Shown piece by piece: positions 24,547 through 35,055 of a DNA stretch of 64,000 bases (within the stretch, counting starts at the first letter, position 1; each line of letters opens with the position of its first letter). A program made the translations under genes and the position numbers. Source of the DNA: Tetmemena sp. SeJ-2015 (lineage: Eukaryota; Ciliophora; Spirotrichea; Sporadotrichida; Oxytrichidae); assembly GCA_027382625.1 (NCBI GenBank), contig JAJKFJ010022081.1:62001-126000 (forward strand), given 5' to 3'. A model generated the notes under the pieces. The model had not been told where the DNA came from. It was given only the letters and a program-made list of their open reading frames with translations, and ran no database searches.

Positions 24547-27500
24547 ATGAAGAACGTGAAGGCAGAGGATCTGCTGGACGATAGGAAGCTGAATAAAATA
24601 CTCATAGCTGGTCCACCACAGCCCATGGATGACATTCCCATTCAGGTCGGGCCTTATAATCAAAAGTACACAAGCCCTTACTAGGATAGCTATATATCCG
24701 ACTTCATTTTAGCAGCGTATTTTGGATAACGCTTATCAAGTGCCTCTCACCAATAACCCATTCTTGAGCAATCAGGCGATGGCCTTGCAACCTGCGAGTT
24801 AATTTAGTAGGCCAGTGACTGAGCACAACCCCTTCCTGCAAGGCGCAGCTTAACCAAATCCATTTATGCAAGAGCAGATGAATCAGAATTTGATGGAGAG
24901 AGAAGCCAAGCCTCTCCTCTATCCTAGGAAGGACTATATAATTATTGACCATGTTAAATTAAGAGGCCAAGAAAGTTAACACTGCTGGTAATTTATAGAA
25001 CAGTAATAAGCTCAACTCTAAGCTATCAATATATTTATGTGTAGAGCTATCCACCGCAGTTGATAAGCAGAAGCAGCAGTCCCGGAAGCAGCAGGATAAT
25101 ATTCCACCGACTCAGCGGTCGCAAGCCAGCAGACCTCCTCCAGTGCCAAAATCCAATAAGCCTGAGGTCATTCAGTTCCAACCTCCCACTTTTGACGAGG
25201 AAGGCAGTCAAATGGTCTACCAACAGAATTAAATACTCCTTGTAGTGTTATAATTCATTAAATTTAAAGAAAGAAGTAGACCCTGAAAGCGTGAAGCCAG
25301 TCTACTTCTTGGGGGCAGACTTCGACGAGCACGACCCCAACTTTGACCCGAACGTGCAGGATGACCTGATCGATGAGGAGACACTTAAGAAGATAGAGGA
25401 GTTCAAGTAGCGGTTCCTAGAGATGAAGCACAAGGCGGAGGAGTCCCAGCAGGACCTAGCTTACTCCACACTCAAGGTGGAGGAGCTAGTTAACAAGATC
25501 AAGGAGCTAGAGTAAGTTACCTAAATAAGTAGTTTTGCTTATTCTTTTTTACTCCGAGGTCTATTTTGCTGTAACCGATGGAAATGATTGGATGTATAGA
25601 GGGAAGAAGAATGAGTTCAAGGATCAGTTGGTGGACGAGACCAGAGAAGGAGCAGCACTCAGGAGGAAGCTGGCTGAGTTGGAAGATGACAAGATTAGTC
25701 TTGAACAGCAACTAGAGAGTGGCTTCAAGCCTAACAAACTCACCAAGTTGAAGGAGGTTAATCTGTCCAAACACAAACAGCTGATGGAAGAGAAAGCCAG
25801 GAGGGAAAGAGAGGAAATGAAGAGACAAGTGCTTGTTGGAATAGACTTCGTGGGCTAGAAAGATGACTTGAAAGTGCAAACATATGCTTATTCATCTCTC
25901 TAGAGAATGTATTTCAAAGTGTTGATAGCTGCTTAGAAGGGCAGATGCAGAGCTTTCATAGAGAGACTGAAGATTATATTCTCTAAGATGGTGCCTCTGA
26001 CCAAAGATATGACTGCAATATCTAGCAACTACGATAAGTCCGTGGAGGGATTCTTCCTTTTCTTCCGCTTCTTGGTGAATATCTCCTTCTTCATGCTTCT
26101 ACTCTTCCTCTTAATCCTCATGCGTCAGATTACAGGCTACCGCTACAACTATACCACTCTCTGCTCCACAGGTATCTTCAAAATGCCGTGCTTCACCTTC
26201 TACTCCCGTTTCCATTACGACTACGAATTCTACTACGCTCTCACTCTTGAACTTTCATACTTGATTGAATGATCTTTATTAGAACTGTTCGTGATAATCG
26301 GCATTTCGTTATCACTCTACAAGTGGGTCCAGTTCGATCTACTCAAGAAGGAGCGAAGTCTGTACGAGGACTAGAAAAAGAAGTTCTCGAAGATCTTCTT
26401 CAACATGTGGGACTGGCAAATCAACAACTCCTATGAGTCCTTCCAAATGCGTAACGCTCTCCGCCTAGAGTTCAAACTCAAATTGGATGAGGACAAAATT
26501 AAGGAGATCATCAAAGACCGCAAGAGCTTCGAGAAAACTAAACTGCTCATTAGAAGGACTGGCACACTAGCACTGACTAGTATAATTTTGCTGGTGGGTT
26601 GGAGTCTCATCTTGCTAGTCAACATCTATGAATCTGACATCTAGAATTACTTAAAAAGGGAATTTTATTCAGAAAGTGTAAATAAACTTCAAGCAGAACT
26701 CAATATTGAAGTACATTGCTTCCTTCGTGGCAACTATTTGCCTCTCAGTCATAAATGTGGCGGTACCTAACATCATCAAATTCATAACAGAACTGGAGGC
26801 TTGGGATTTCTAAGATCAGCTCATCAAGCAGCAGGTGTGGCGCATGTATCTAGCTAAGATAATGAACTTCGCAATCTTCATATTCATCTAACTTGAGCTG
26901 CTACTTGAGCGCAGGTGGTTTGACAACATCTCACTTCTAGATTTCAATTAAAACGGATAAAACTTCGACTGCAAGGAAGATTAAGATCATTATCATTATA
27001 TTGAGTATCTAATGACGTTTATTAAGTAGCTATAAACATGTTCAAGCTCCTTATTACTGAGTTTGCAGTACGATTAGTGGTTCCTGTACTTAAAGCAATC
27101 GGGCAGAGATTCTACTTTGGTTTGATGAAGGGAAGGAAGCAATGGCAGCCAGAGTATATACTCTCTGAGGACATCGTTTGGCTTTTGTATTTCTAAGCTA
27201 TTATCTGGGTCACTCTAATCTTATACCCGTTCGTAGTAATTGCAATCCCATTGGTGCTTTTCATCCTCTTTAAGCACGGTTATTTCGTTGTCAGAAAATT
27301 CAAGTCCAAGCCCAAGAAGTCTTCAAACCGCAAATGTAAGTTGTCCCATCTCTCATCTCAGACTAATGTGTAATCTTGCTCTTCTAATAGGACACTGGCT
27401 TTTTCATTATGATATTCCTGAATATCACTTTCATATCAGTGAGCGCCTTGATTCTTCTCTTTATGACTTACAGTCTGAAACATGAAACCTGGTTATCTGT

Positions 27501-27894
27501 AAGCCTACTACTTTTTTAAAAACTTTCTAACCCCAATTATAGAACAAAAATAGCATGTGTGGGCCATTTCCAAATCTACACTACGGATAGCAAAGCATTG
27601 AAGATCAAATCGACAGGTCTGAGGTGACTTCTTACATCTACTACCTGTTTCGGTTCTACCCCTTCCTATGGTTGATGGCTGTGCTGCTTTTAACCTTAAT
27701 GATGTTCAAACGCAACCACGCTAAGCTCCTCAAGGCTTTTGTCGCTAATAAGGATATGGTAAGATCATTACGCGAAATAACTTGTGCTCACTAACTTTTG
27801 ATAATAGGAATACCAACTTCAGATTGAAGAATTGCAGAAGAGCATAACTAAGCTCCAGAGGAAGATTGACTATAATAAGATGGCGCAACTCTGA
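24547..27894 (+). CDS. Transmembrane channel-like (TMC) family protein
   Basis: ATG at 24547, TGA at 27892-27894. An N/Q/P-rich cytosolic N-terminus and a coiled coil precede the membrane region. TMC hallmarks follow in order: VEGFFLFFRFLVNISFFMLL; FNMWDWQINNSYE; VPNIIKFITELEAWDFQDQL; FDCKEDQVAINMFKLLITE; WQPEYILSEDIVWLLYFQAI; and the SMCGPFPNL block containing the family's CGPF signature. It ends with a coil, LQRKIDYNKMAQL. TMCs form mechanosensitive or leak channels in animals. Introns are visible at 25514-25601 and in the 27.3-27.8 kb region, plus four IESs. The segment 24600-25000 still contains one or two unresolved frame changes. Confidence 0.85.
25021..25051 (+). other. IES, pointer AGCTATC, 24 bp removed
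   Basis: Copies at 25021-25027 and 25045-25051; in-frame insert, the join reads NSKLSTAVDKQK. Confidence 0.7.
26249..26286 (+). other. IES, pointer GAACT, 33 bp removed
   Basis: Copies at 26249-26253 and 26282-26286; excision removes an in-frame TGA and joins ALTLEL to FVIIGISLSLYKW. Confidence 0.85.
26643..26698 (+). other. IES, pointer AGAA, 52 bp removed
   Basis: Copies at 26643-26646 and 26695-26698; the join reads ESDIQNSILKYIASFV. Confidence 0.75.
26980..27026 (+). other. IES, pointer ATTAAG, 41 bp removed
   Basis: Copies at 26980-26985 and 27021-27026; the join reads CKEDQVAINMFKLL. Confidence 0.85.
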
Positions 27895-28263
27895 AAAACT
27901 AGATTTATTTCTTCACTCTCAAAAATATTTCATCACATCAATCCAAATATAATTGAATATGCATATTTCTATGAGTTAGTTAGTCAGTGAGTTATTCAGT
28001 TATCTATCTTTTCAAAGTCTATTGATATAAATGATTCGCTTAGGATTTGAGAATCTATTATTTAAAAAGTATAGTCGTCAGTACTGTGAAAAAGAAATGG
28101 ATTAAAGAGTTCCTTCTTTTTAATATATTCTTATTATAAATTTAAAATTATTACTATTATACCAGTTCCTATTTTAAAAGCCTCTTCCTCCCTCTCAATT
28201 TCACCACACTCATATAAAGAACCAATCTTTAACAACCTATAAGCAACCTTTTGACCTTTCAAC

Positions 28264-29300
28264 ATGGAATAAATTCAAGTCTCAAACTTAGCCTCTCAAC
28301 TCTCAGATGATGGAATGGCTCACAAGTTCGAAGGAGAGCGCAAGCTATCTCATCAGCCTCCGTCAGAACTGCTCGTTGCAGGGAGGCAAAGCAAATTTGA
28401 CCACGGCTGACAAGAACAGCAGACAATAATCCGTTCTCCACTGACTGCTCTGACTAAGAGGTTAACGATACCTATGCTGATATCGTCCTCAAGTACAAAA
28501 AGAACAAGCTCATCTCATGGAGAAGATAAATGTTTGAAATTAATTTTGAACATCTTATTGAAAGATTCGTGGAGACTCCAAGTTTTATGGAGTTCATGGG
28601 GCCTCTCAAAAACGAAGACGTAATTGACTTGGCTTCATAAAATTACATACCTCCTCTAATAGTACTCTTGTATTTAATTAGCTTGCGGCGAAGGATTTTA
28701 CACTCGCAAATTCAGAGCTCTTACCTCAGGCAGAGTCTACGGCGTTGACTATTCTGAGAACATGATAGCTCTAGCCAAGTATCAGCTCGGCTCAAGAGCC
28801 TATGAACATTAACTTCTCACAGTGGGACTGCTCACTGCCTATTGAACACATCCCATTCCGCTTCGATGTGGTTGCCCCAACATTTCTTCTCCAAAATGCT
28901 ACCTCAGAGGAGCGCTTTTTGCAAATGGTGCGCAATATGTGGACTCTCTGCAAACCAGGCGGTCGCGTTTGTGGAATGGGCTCATCCCCTTTCCTCACAC
29001 CAGACAAACTGCGCAAGGAAGAGAAGTATAACCGCTTCTTCTCAGTGAATGAGGAGACCTACTACAAGCAAAATGCGAGTCGCTACTTGGTGAGTATGAC
29101 TAATGAGGATGCAGAGCAGCAAGACCTAAGTGTCGTCCTCAACTGGTTCCACCCTAGCTTCTACCTAGAGAACTTTCGAAGTGGTAGGATTTGAAGGCTT
29201 CAGATGGGTGCCAATGACTCTCCATGAGGACCTCGATAATGCTGAATACTGGAGGGACTTTGTCACTGACTGCTCTCTCATAATTATACTGATCGTTACT
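28264..29300 (+). pseudogene. SAM-dependent methyltransferase-like gene, frameshifted
   Basis: A methyltransferase fold is evident: motif I as DVIDLACGEGFYTRKF (after IES removal), then GRVYGVDYSENMIALAKYQ, then PFRFDVVAPTFLLQNA, NMWTLCKPGGRVCGMGSSPF and a final GFEGFRWVPMTLHE. Unlike neighbouring genes, three frame changes remain without pointer repeats: around 28.33 kb, one extra A at about 28797, and one extra G at about 29185. It may therefore be a decayed paralogue, although sequence error is possible. Substrate unknown. Confidence 0.6.
28632..28684 (+). other. IES, pointer GCTT, 49 bp removed
   Basis: Copies at 28632-28635 and 28681-28684; excision reconstitutes the SAM-binding motif DLACGEG. 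Confidence 0.75.
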
Positions 29301-29925
29301 TTGAATTTTAGGAGAGTAATTTATTTCTTAAATGAGAATGTTTGAGGCTTTTAAGCCAAATGAGTGATCTTCACCATTGCTCAAATACTCAACACTATTG
29401 ATAACTATCTCTTTTCAATATTTTGTAATTATTCCTAGACAATATACTATTTCACTATCTGAGCTCCTGAGAAGGATTAGTCTTGTTTCTAATCTCTCCA
29501 GAGAGCTCGCTTTAACTAAGAACTAACTATAGGTATTATACTTTTTAACAATAAGCACTATAAGGCTTGAGGCTGTAGTCTCAAGCCACCTCGACCCGTC
29601 TCAGAAAGCCGCTATGATTTAATAAGTTAATTTTAGCTAAGAATGTTTTATCTCAATTCCATTTTAGATCCACTCTTAATTCAAATCTTAATCTCAACAG
29701 GATCCCCGTAATATAATAACTTTCTGCCTCCTCTTTCTAGAGAAATTGAATCCTTAATCTACTATACTACGACTACTAATACGATACTTTTTTTCCTCTC
29801 CCTTTCTCTCCCTTTCTCATGATCTCTCATTTTGATTCTAGTTCCTTCTAAGAAAGATGAAAATATATTTTGTGAGGTTTGTAATTTAGTGTTGGGAAAA
29901 TGGAATGTAATAGATTAATTAAAAT
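29300..29925. other. Spacer, nothing recognised
   Basis: AT-rich, with no convincing coding frame. Probably the 3' flank of the methyltransferase and the 5' flank of the next locus. Confidence 0.4.
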
Positions 29926-30680
29926 ATGACATCAACCGGCAGAGGAGGCGGCTTCTTTGACTCGAAAAAAGGAGGGACTTCCTCCAATCAGTAGTAGCAG
30001 CAACAGCAAACCAACAAATCGCAACAGCAGGCATTCTCTAATCAAGGCTCACTTGGATAAACTACCAGTGGTGCTTCCAGGAATTCAGCTTAAAGTTTGA
30101 ATTTCCAACATTTTATAAATCCACTATGATAGAATTAGCTGAGAGTAGTGGCTGGGGAAATCTAAGCATTGACTCCTTCTCCCACCCAAATCTATATAGC
30201 AATTTAAATTGTTATTTTAATATTGTATATTTTTAAATCAACAAACTAGCAGTCAACCTAAAAAAGGGTAAAGATAGTAGCAGCAGACTACAAACTATGC
30301 TCAGAAGCAGCTCGTAAGTACTCATTGCTGTAATTCTCTCTCTCAAATGTTATCCCATGAGGTGCTTATGACACTTTTACCTTTCTTTGTGAGCATTTTG
30401 ATTCTTTCTTTCCCTCTTAAAGGATATGGTATCTTTGAAAACACACTCATTAGAAAAAAGTCTAAATTTAAACTTATGAATTCTCTGTTGAGATTAAGAT
30501 ATATAAAGATACTTATTCATTGAGTCTATAGGTAAAATCAGAGAGCACTCATGCTTAGTTCCAGACTGACACTCAAATCACTGCATCTGATAGCACGGGA
30601 AGCAAGACAGAGCGAACTCTTCAAAAGTTTTAGTTTTCAGCAACTCCCAGTGCACCAACAGCCTCCGCATCACAGTTAAT
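29926..30680 (+). CDS. Ataxin-2-like protein, 5' part
   Basis: ATG at 29926 opens MTSTGRGGGFFDSKKGG, followed by polyglutamine-rich stretches and, after a gap, KSESTHAQFQTDTQITASDS then SKTERTLQKF. That last block matches the beginning of the LsmAD domain of ataxin-2 proteins (F.TD..I....ER.L..W/F). The sequence is cut at 30682 by the left terminus of a 4.26-kb element, and the rest of the LsmAD domain resumes at about 35056. The LSm domain expected before LsmAD was not found between 30.3 and 30.5 kb. Confidence 0.55.
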
Positions 30681-31399
30681 TAATATTATCCGTTCAGCCC
30701 CATTTTTTACACTGCTGACTAGTAAGCCAGCTTTTACATTAACTAATCACTGTTTTTAGCATTTTTACTGTAATCCATCTATTATAGGCATGTTTATCGA
30801 GAACGTTCCTTATAATTGTGAGAATTAATAAATCAGTAAAATTACCTTTCTTCAAAATTTTATCGCAAGACCCTCAAGAAACGCTTACAGTACTACGTTT
30901 TAGAACAGATGCAAAGAGCCTCGATCTCGTTCTTCCAGGCTTTCAAAAGCAAACGAAAAAGTTTTTGAAAAGGGTGGTGGGTCCCCACCGGGACGTGCGG
31001 TCCCGGACCGACAGGGGTTTCCCCCCACCGCACGTGCGGTCTGGGACATATGTGCGGTTTGGGGAAGTATTGTGCGGTCCCGGCACCGCAAAAGTGCGGC
31101 TCCCTACCGCACATATATTGCCCCAACCGCACATATAAAGTCATCATAAATGTTCTTGTATCTTAATCAAAATGTTTCACACCCATAATTTTAATTGGTA
31201 GATTGGTGTTTTTACCTTTTTGCGGTTTTTTTTGTTTTTTTGAGAAGAAAAAAAAATGAAACAAAATGGATGACTCCTTTTTTTTCTGATCGGTTTGAGG
31301 TCCCCAACTACTACCACTGGTAAAGGCCTACAGTATGTGAATCTTCTTCAGTTAGCTTTTTCTTATTCTCGGTCATTTGAGTTTATTGGATGAATTTTA

Positions 31400-32900
31400 T
31401 AGCAAATATATTTGATCACAGCCACTATGGCCACTCCCGAGCCTAAACACTAAAAACTCCCGGGCCCATGATTACCCTATATGGATGTGATTCAGAGTTT
31501 TACTTGCCGACAATTCACGTTGATTTGACCTCCACCCGTGCCCACTCTCCATACATCCTATAGCTAGCAAGAGATCAAATCAAGATTACCTGCAAAGGGG
31601 AAATATATCCGATCCGAAGCGAGAAAGCAAGCCAACCTCTTGGATATCGACGCTTCGCTGACCTCCCCACTCAATAGAGCTAGGAGGATTCATATGTATT
31701 CTGCAGCAGCTAGTCCCAGATAGCATTCAGAGATAAACCTACTTTCGCCACCTGCCAAAGGTTCTCTCTATATAACAAGCTTGGTTCAGCCAAACGCCCC
31801 AGGCTCCTCCTAGATGGTTATTTGCAATACTAGCGCTACATTTTGTCCCCGTGCCCCTCCTATTCCATCTTGGCAAGGTCCCCGACCTCGTTGAGATTCT
31901 CAAAGCTCACCCAGATAGTGGACTCGAGTCTGTGGCTCTTGAGCAGAGCCTCATTGATCTCTCGGAACAGGTAATCGTGCTCATCGAGAGGCAGGCTGGA
32001 ATGGTCGAGTCCTAGATGTCAATAGTCTTTAACTCTCAATCAAAGATCTAGCCCCATAACCTCCTCCTACAGCACCTCTGCTATAGAGAAGATGAGCATT
32101 TGGTCAGATGGCCGCAACTAGCTCACCACGTTCAAAGATGCTGCTCTAAACTTTGTCATGCTGGCCCAGCTCTCCATAAACGCTTGGAATAGCTTAATTA
32201 AGTTCGAAGGAGGCTACTCTAAGTCAAGACTAGATACAACTCGCTACAGCAAAGGCTCTAAACCTGGAGGATTGTATAACTTAACAAACTTAAACCTTAC
32301 TCCTATTTAAGGAGGTCTCTAATGATGGTTGATGCCGCCTTGAAGCCTCGAGTAACCAATATCAAAAGTGCAAGTCCATCCGAGCTCTTGAAGAAATCTT
32401 GAGAGACGTAGATGTCGAGCATTGTATACCAACAAGTCATCGATGGCGTGAGGGAGTACAAAGAGTTTGTGCATTTGATAGTTGAGTACCATTATGTCGA
32501 GCCCATATTTGATGGTTGCAATGCCAAGATTCTTGCATAAGCTCTGCTTAAAGAAGATTAAAGCTTCAATTCCATCTAGGCCTGGGTCAAGAGAAGAGAG
32601 GCAATTCTCAAGGATACACTCAACAAAGATCAGGCCATATTCATTTACTCCAGTAGTCCATTGCAAGCAAGATGAATTTCATTCTTAGGAAGCGCAGACT
32701 GTAGTTCTGTTAGTCCATGCTCATCCATTATGATCGATGCTTCGAGTCCCCAGCTACACCTACGCCCTGGGTGATGTGGTGGGAGGAGTGGACCTAGCTT
32801 GCATACCTTCCAGGGAGTGTGTGTTCAAGATTACACTCAATGAAGTTTTGGTGATTCAAATTTGACCTAGAGATGGTTTAAAAAAGGCTAATATAAAGGT
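31400..32900 (-). CDS. Unidentified coding stretch inside the element
   Basis: The minus strand reads fluently in several blocks: LPLDEHDYLFREINEALLKS, STIWVSFENLNEVGDLAKME, RENLWQVAKVGLSLNAIWDQ, and, further upstream, GIEALIFFKQSLCKNLGIAT and LRLSRFLQELGWTCTFDIGY. Frame changes separate them, as in an IES-interrupted or decayed gene. A long plus-strand frame also exists in the ciliate code but has poorer composition. I do not recognise the family. It may be element cargo or coding segments of a host gene sitting within eliminated DNA. Confidence 0.4.
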
Positions 32901-33179
32901 AAGGGGGCGAGATTTAAGACAATACAAAGGTTTCAGAAATTTAGGGACGACAGAGTATGAGAGTGATTATTTAAAAACTAAGTGCTTTAAAAATCACCTA
33001 ACTGATTCTAAGAAAATTTAAACTAAGGTTTCCCCATTCTTTTTTTTCCCTTAATTTAAGTGGCATTAAACCAATACATTTTAAAAATTTAAGTTATCTC
33101 TATTTAAATTTAAAATTATTAGTATAGTCTTAATTTTAATGGATCCCTCGAATAAAAGGCCCTTTACTAGGTGAGCTCC

Positions 33180-34450
33180 TTATCAAGAGTAAGCAGGAGC
33201 TGCACGGGGCCCGCAGAAAATGGCTACTTCTTGCCCAAGCTAAAGAGTAAGGCATGGCCAATAGAACCTACTGCACGTGATTGTAGGCGTAGTCTGGTGT
33301 ATCACGTATGAAGAGATAAACTACTGACCCTTTTTCCCCGGTTTTTTCCCTCATCGAAAAATCTTATTTTCCAACCCTAGGAAGTTGCCGGGAGGGACAA
33401 AGTGTGCATCTTGATGGATGAGTAGCAAATTTGGGTGATAGAGTGTGGCTCCTGACCATGCTTTCCATGTAAAACCAGCGGGCGAAATCTTCAAGAAGGG
33501 GTACAATTATCTGTTCAAGGGTTGCAAATAGGCAGAGCCAAAAAGACCCCCGTGATCTGTAGTGGAAACTTCCCCCGAAAGGGAGCCTATCCTCCAAGAC
33601 AAAGTCGAAGGCAAAAGGGGGATTTTTCCTTTTCCCCAGCTAGACAAACAGTCGTAGAGGCCCCCCTACGCCTCCCCGGGCCAGAGGGCCCAAAATTTGG
33701 GCCCGCGGATGGAAACTCCCAAAAGATTTTTAAAAGAGTAAAAGAAGGAAAAAGCAAGCTGGGAGGGGATCCATTTCGGAGGGTCAGTGTTGGGCCAAAG
33801 GGGGTCCCGCTTTTACCCCCCTAAATGTACCGGTGGGCCGGGTCGCCGTTGCGAATGTATGCGGGACCCGCTCTGAGGGGGAAGTAAAAATTTTCCCTTT
33901 CCCAAGGAAGGGGCTTGGGTACGTGGCCGGGGGAGACCCCCGGGTGCCTCTAATCGCAAAATAAATAAAAGTATTTAGGGGGGCATTTTCGGGGGGGTTT
34001 TTTTGTGGGGGGTCGGTTGGGGGTTTTTTCCATTTCTCTTTAGGCAAAGGGGCTTGGCATAGGGTGATGAGCGCCTCGATCTCCAAGGGGAACTTCCGCA
34101 CTCCTTTTCAAATTGGAAACTCCTCGATTCAAAGGGGTTAAAACCCTTGAGGGGGTTACCTCTGGATGATCATCACGACGTTTCTGGCTTTGATGCCCAT
34201 GGATTTGGCCAAATTTAAATTTTACTGAGCCCGTTTTTAAAGGTATTGTAGCGGTCCCGTAGCGCAGCCTATGGGAAGTAAAATACTTATCGGCTGTGGG
34301 GCTTGGCCCTGAAATTTTCAGCTTTGGGGGCCCCCCACCTCTTTGGTAGGACTAGAAAAACTCGGACTAACCCCCATGGGCCCATCAAAAAAGGGTTATT
34401 TAGGTTCTAAAGGGCTGGGGAGTAGGTGCGGGTATAGTTTTAAAATTATC
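33180..34450. other. GC-rich, homopolymer-rich island
   Basis: Runs of G and C (for example at 33960-34025) and repeated GGGCCC-like strings are quite unlike the AT-rich surroundings. No ORF reads as protein for long. It may be foreign DNA, a structured element core, or low-quality sequence. Confidence 0.5.
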
Positions 34451-35055
34451 CCTTTTTATTTTAAAAGGGAAATCGACCAGATTCGGCTTGCGTTTATCTG
34501 CTATCTTGAGTGGCGTTCATTAATACAGATATTTCACACCTTACTATTAATTTAATAATAGAAATGAGTAACTACTCAATACTGATATAAACCAACTATT
34601 ATTAGATATTATAAATTTTTTTATTGGTATAACTGCTTTTCCTAACATTTTTATATTGACAAATAAATTTATGACAATATACCAATGTTACATAAAGCTG
34701 TTATACCTATTAAATTTGTAATAATATCTGCTAAGAAAAGAACAAAATCTAGCCTATTAAAAAAATTTATGTGTGGGAAAAATGTTGATTTTAAAATACG
34801 AGAACATTTATGTGACTTTAAAAAATATGTGCGGGGTTTGGGGGAAATATTTTGCGGTACAGAGCCGCAAAGTGCGGTGCCGGGACCGCACGTGCGGTGG
34901 GGGACCCACCACCCGAAAAATCAGAGCTGAATGTATAATAATCTTCTCTAAATTAGAGGAAACAAATTTATTTTTGAATAACAGTAGTAACCTAAGGTTT
35001 ATAATTTTTGAAATTGTTGCTATTTGAAATGCTAAGGTGTTCGTGCCACTGAAAA

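Larger units (their letters stand above)
30682..34942. mobile_element. 4.26-kb element with MITE-type termini
   Basis: The left end (AATATTATCCGTTCAGCCCC) and right end (complement of ATTATTATACATTCAGCTC) match the terminal repeats of the 21.2 and 56.6 kb MITEs. Inside each end lies a long inverted block, 30965-31140 and about 34800-34915, dense in GTGCGG/CCGCAC palindromes. The interior holds an unidentified minus-strand coding stretch (31.4-32.9 kb) and a GC-rich island (33.2-34.45 kb). I found no DDE transposase. It interrupts the ataxin-2-like gene, so it must be removed during development. Confidence 0.65.

Noticed and set aside
25226..25261. 7-bp repeat ATTAAAT as an IES pointer in the TMC gene
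   Set aside because: Excision gives the wrong frame; a 28-nt GT-AG intron ending at TTTAAAG fits the downstream frame.
31450..32328. Long plus-strand ORF inside the 4.26-kb element
   Set aside because: With only TGA as stop, long chance frames are common. Its composition is poor and the minus strand reads better.
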